NCBI GenBank assembly: GCA_002713215.1
Contig: PAVO01000036.1
Span: 20,842-84,841, forward strand
From: Crocinitomicaceae bacterium
GTDB lineage: Bacteria > Bacteroidota > Bacteroidia > Flavobacteriales_G > Salibacteraceae
Reading direction: 5' to 3'
DNA: 64,000 bases
The notes under the pieces were generated by a model, which worked only from the letters and a program-made list of their open reading frames with translations, did not search any database and was not told the DNA's origin. Positions within the stretch are counted from its first letter, which is position 1; every line of letters begins with the position of its first letter. Below, piece by piece: positions 62,930 through 64,000 of this stretch. The translations under genes were made by a program, and so were the position numbers.

Positions 62930-63796
62930 TTAGCGTTCATTTCTAACACTATTCCGCAAGTTCAAACCGAATGGGAATATTAAATTCAATGTCAAGTGGC
63001 TTTCCATTATAAATGGCAGGGTTCCAGTTGGCATTTTATTTATTAAACGAATTGCTTCTGCTTCGAAATTTGGAGATTCGGGAACTGATTTCATTATTTC
63101 AGGCTGCCGAGTTTTGCCGTTTGAATCAATAATAAATCTCACGTAAACAATTCCTTCAATATTATTTTCTTTTTCCCCATATGGGTAAATCAAATTGGTT
63201 TTTAGGTACTGGTGAAGACCATCCATCCCCCCCTTAAATTCTGGCATCGTATCGGTTCGAAACCTTAGTCCATGATTGCTTTCAGGCGATGTACAAACTA
63301 AATTTCCATATACAACTATATCAAGCGAGTCTTCATTGAACCATAAAGAAGAGGGCTTTTCATCCGCCGTACTTATAATTTGTTCACTTTGGGCATGAGC
63401 AGAATCACGTGTATTTGCTCTTTCTGTTTTAATTTCTATAGGTGCATTCTTTTTCCTAACTAAATCGGTTTCACAACCTGCTAGTAATAAAGTTCCAAAA
63501 GTGAGAACAAAAAAAGCCACATTTGAATCTCTTTTTTGTTTAGAAACTACTCTTATGCTTTTCAATAAATCCTTATAGTGGAAGTCCAATTGGGACATGC
63601 GTAATCTCGCACAAATTAGATTGTTCTGATTCTCAAATAAAAAAAGCAAAATTTCATCCCGCGACTTATTTGTAAAATCGATAACGTCTTTATTGCATTT
63701 CGTGCAATGACGAGAGTGGAGTCCTATTTGCATTTTGCTCCAACTTTCAAAACAAGGTTTTTGAATCTGGTATTTCAATTTTTTGCTTTTGGCCAA
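62930..63796 (-). CDS. TonB C-terminal-domain protein with N-terminal zinc-finger-like region, frameshifted at 3' end
   Basis: 288 residues as read; TTG start at 63796. Residues ~14-65 (PCFESWSKM...HCTKCNKDVIDFT) form a Cys/His region common before TonB-like proteins in Bacteroidota. One transmembrane stretch lies near residues 92-109, then the TonB domain begins at FKGGMDGLHQYLKTNLIYP. The expected ending (MPxWNPAIYNGKPLDIEFNIPIRF) is not in this frame but in the +2 frame after the ATG at 63032-63034, where the shifted frame would stop at 62949-62951. A single lost base at ~63027-63031 explains this. Either a real mutation or a sequencing error. Confidence 0.72.
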   Translation of the reverse strand: MAKSKKLKYQIQKPCFESWSKMQIGLHSRHCTKCNKDVIDFTNKSRDEILLFLFENQNNLICARLRMSQLDFHYKDLLKSIRVVSKQKRDSNVAFFVLTFGTLLLAGCETDLVRKKNAPIEIKTERANTRDSAHAQSEQIISTADEKPSSLWFNEDSLDIVVYGNLVCTSPESNHGLRFRTDTMPEFKGGMDGLHQYLKTNLIYPYGEKENNIEGIVYVRFIIDSNGKTRQPEIMKSVPESPNFEAEAIRLINKMPTGTLPFIMESHLTLNLIFPFGLNLRNSVRNER

Positions 63797-63885
63797 CTTT
63801 CAGAAACCAATTCCATAAAAAATGAAAGTAAAAAAGGGCAGGCTAAAGTAACGAAGGCTTTTGGGGTGTTTTCTTTAAAAAGCAT

Positions 63886-63922
63886 AAAAAAACCCCCGAC
63901 TAAAAAATAGAGGGGGGTTTTT
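63886..63922. terminator. rRNA operon terminator
   Basis: A symmetric A-run/C5 (63886-63897) and G/T-run (63912-63922) stem with a 14-nt loop. It lies just after the 5S gene. On the minus strand it ends in a run of T. Confidence 0.8.
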
Positions 63923-63928
63923 AAAAAA

Positions 63929-64000
63929 TCGGCAACGACCTACTCTCCCGGGTTTAACCAGTACCATCGGCGCGGGTGGGCTTAACTACTCTGTTCGGAA
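63929..64000 (-). rRNA. rrf: 5S ribosomal RNA, partial (3' part)
   Basis: The minus strand reads TTCCGAACAGAGTAGTTAAG and, further on, GGGAGAGTAGGTCGTTGCC, the conserved 3' portion of bacterial 5S rRNA. The gene continues past the right edge of the window, so the rest of the rRNA operon lies beyond it on the minus strand. Confidence 0.93.

Noticed and set aside
1..64000. CRISPR arrays, tRNA genes, insertion sequences, prophage
   Set aside because: All gaps above about 70 bp were read on both strands; no regularly spaced repeats, cloverleaf, transposase or phage gene was found.

Overview
The window reads as a chromosomal segment of a Bacteroidota bacterium, probably of the Flavobacteriales/Cytophagales range. 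The evidence is four secreted proteins with type IX secretion (T9SS) C-terminal sorting domains, SprB repeats, many promoter -7 boxes of the form TAnnTTTG, a fused SpmA-SpmB protein, PhoH2, a Bacteroidota-type Sua5, and an rRNA operon end at the right edge. GC content looks near 40 %. No tRNA, CRISPR array or insertion sequence is visible.

Layout. 1-5 kb: the end of an ABC-F ATPase gene, then secreted proteins (cyclophilin-T9SS, serine hydrolase, YD-like protein). 5-11 kb: a seven-gene minus-strand run (DUF3667 membrane protein, KAP P-loop NTPase, DUF1801, two GNATs, an esterase-like protein, DUF418), headed by a ~109-bp imperfect palindrome. 11-16 kb: PIF1-like helicase and a class A penicillin-binding protein, convergent. 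16-23 kb: a TetR-controlled export operon (tetR, LolA-like protein, three FtsX-type permeases, one ATPase, an outer-membrane barrel) with a near-perfect 36-bp operator-like palindrome next to a -7 box. 23-24 kb: glycosylasparaginase.

24-50 kb is a surface-glycan/lipid locus. It opens with a conventional exopolysaccharide set (Wzz-like protein, three glycosyltransferases, two Wzy/WaaL-like membrane proteins, a phosphoglycosyl transferase). It continues with five cobalamin-type radical SAM proteins, one SPASM-type radical SAM protein, two methyltransferases, two SGNH hydrolases, a flippase, two GT-C-like membrane proteins, a nucleotidyltransferase-fold protein and a lipoprotein with a CxxCH haem motif. 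Many of these genes overlap by 4-8 nt, so they are probably translationally coupled.

50-64 kb: an SpmAB-type membrane protein, a large SprB-repeat T9SS protein, Sua5, a small GIY-YIG nuclease surrounded by three copies of a 12-nt motif (two of them loops of hairpins with unrelated stems), an S9 peptidase, PhoH2, a histidine kinase, an LEA14-like lipoprotein, a SPATA20/YyaL-type protein, a YD-like secreted protein, a TonB-domain protein with an apparent frameshift, and the 3' end of a 5S rRNA with its terminator.

The two most interesting units are the GIY-YIG gene with its constant-loop, variable-stem hairpins (54.2-54.9 kb) and the radical-SAM-rich glycan locus (32-50 kb). All assignments come from reading the sequence; no database search was run.
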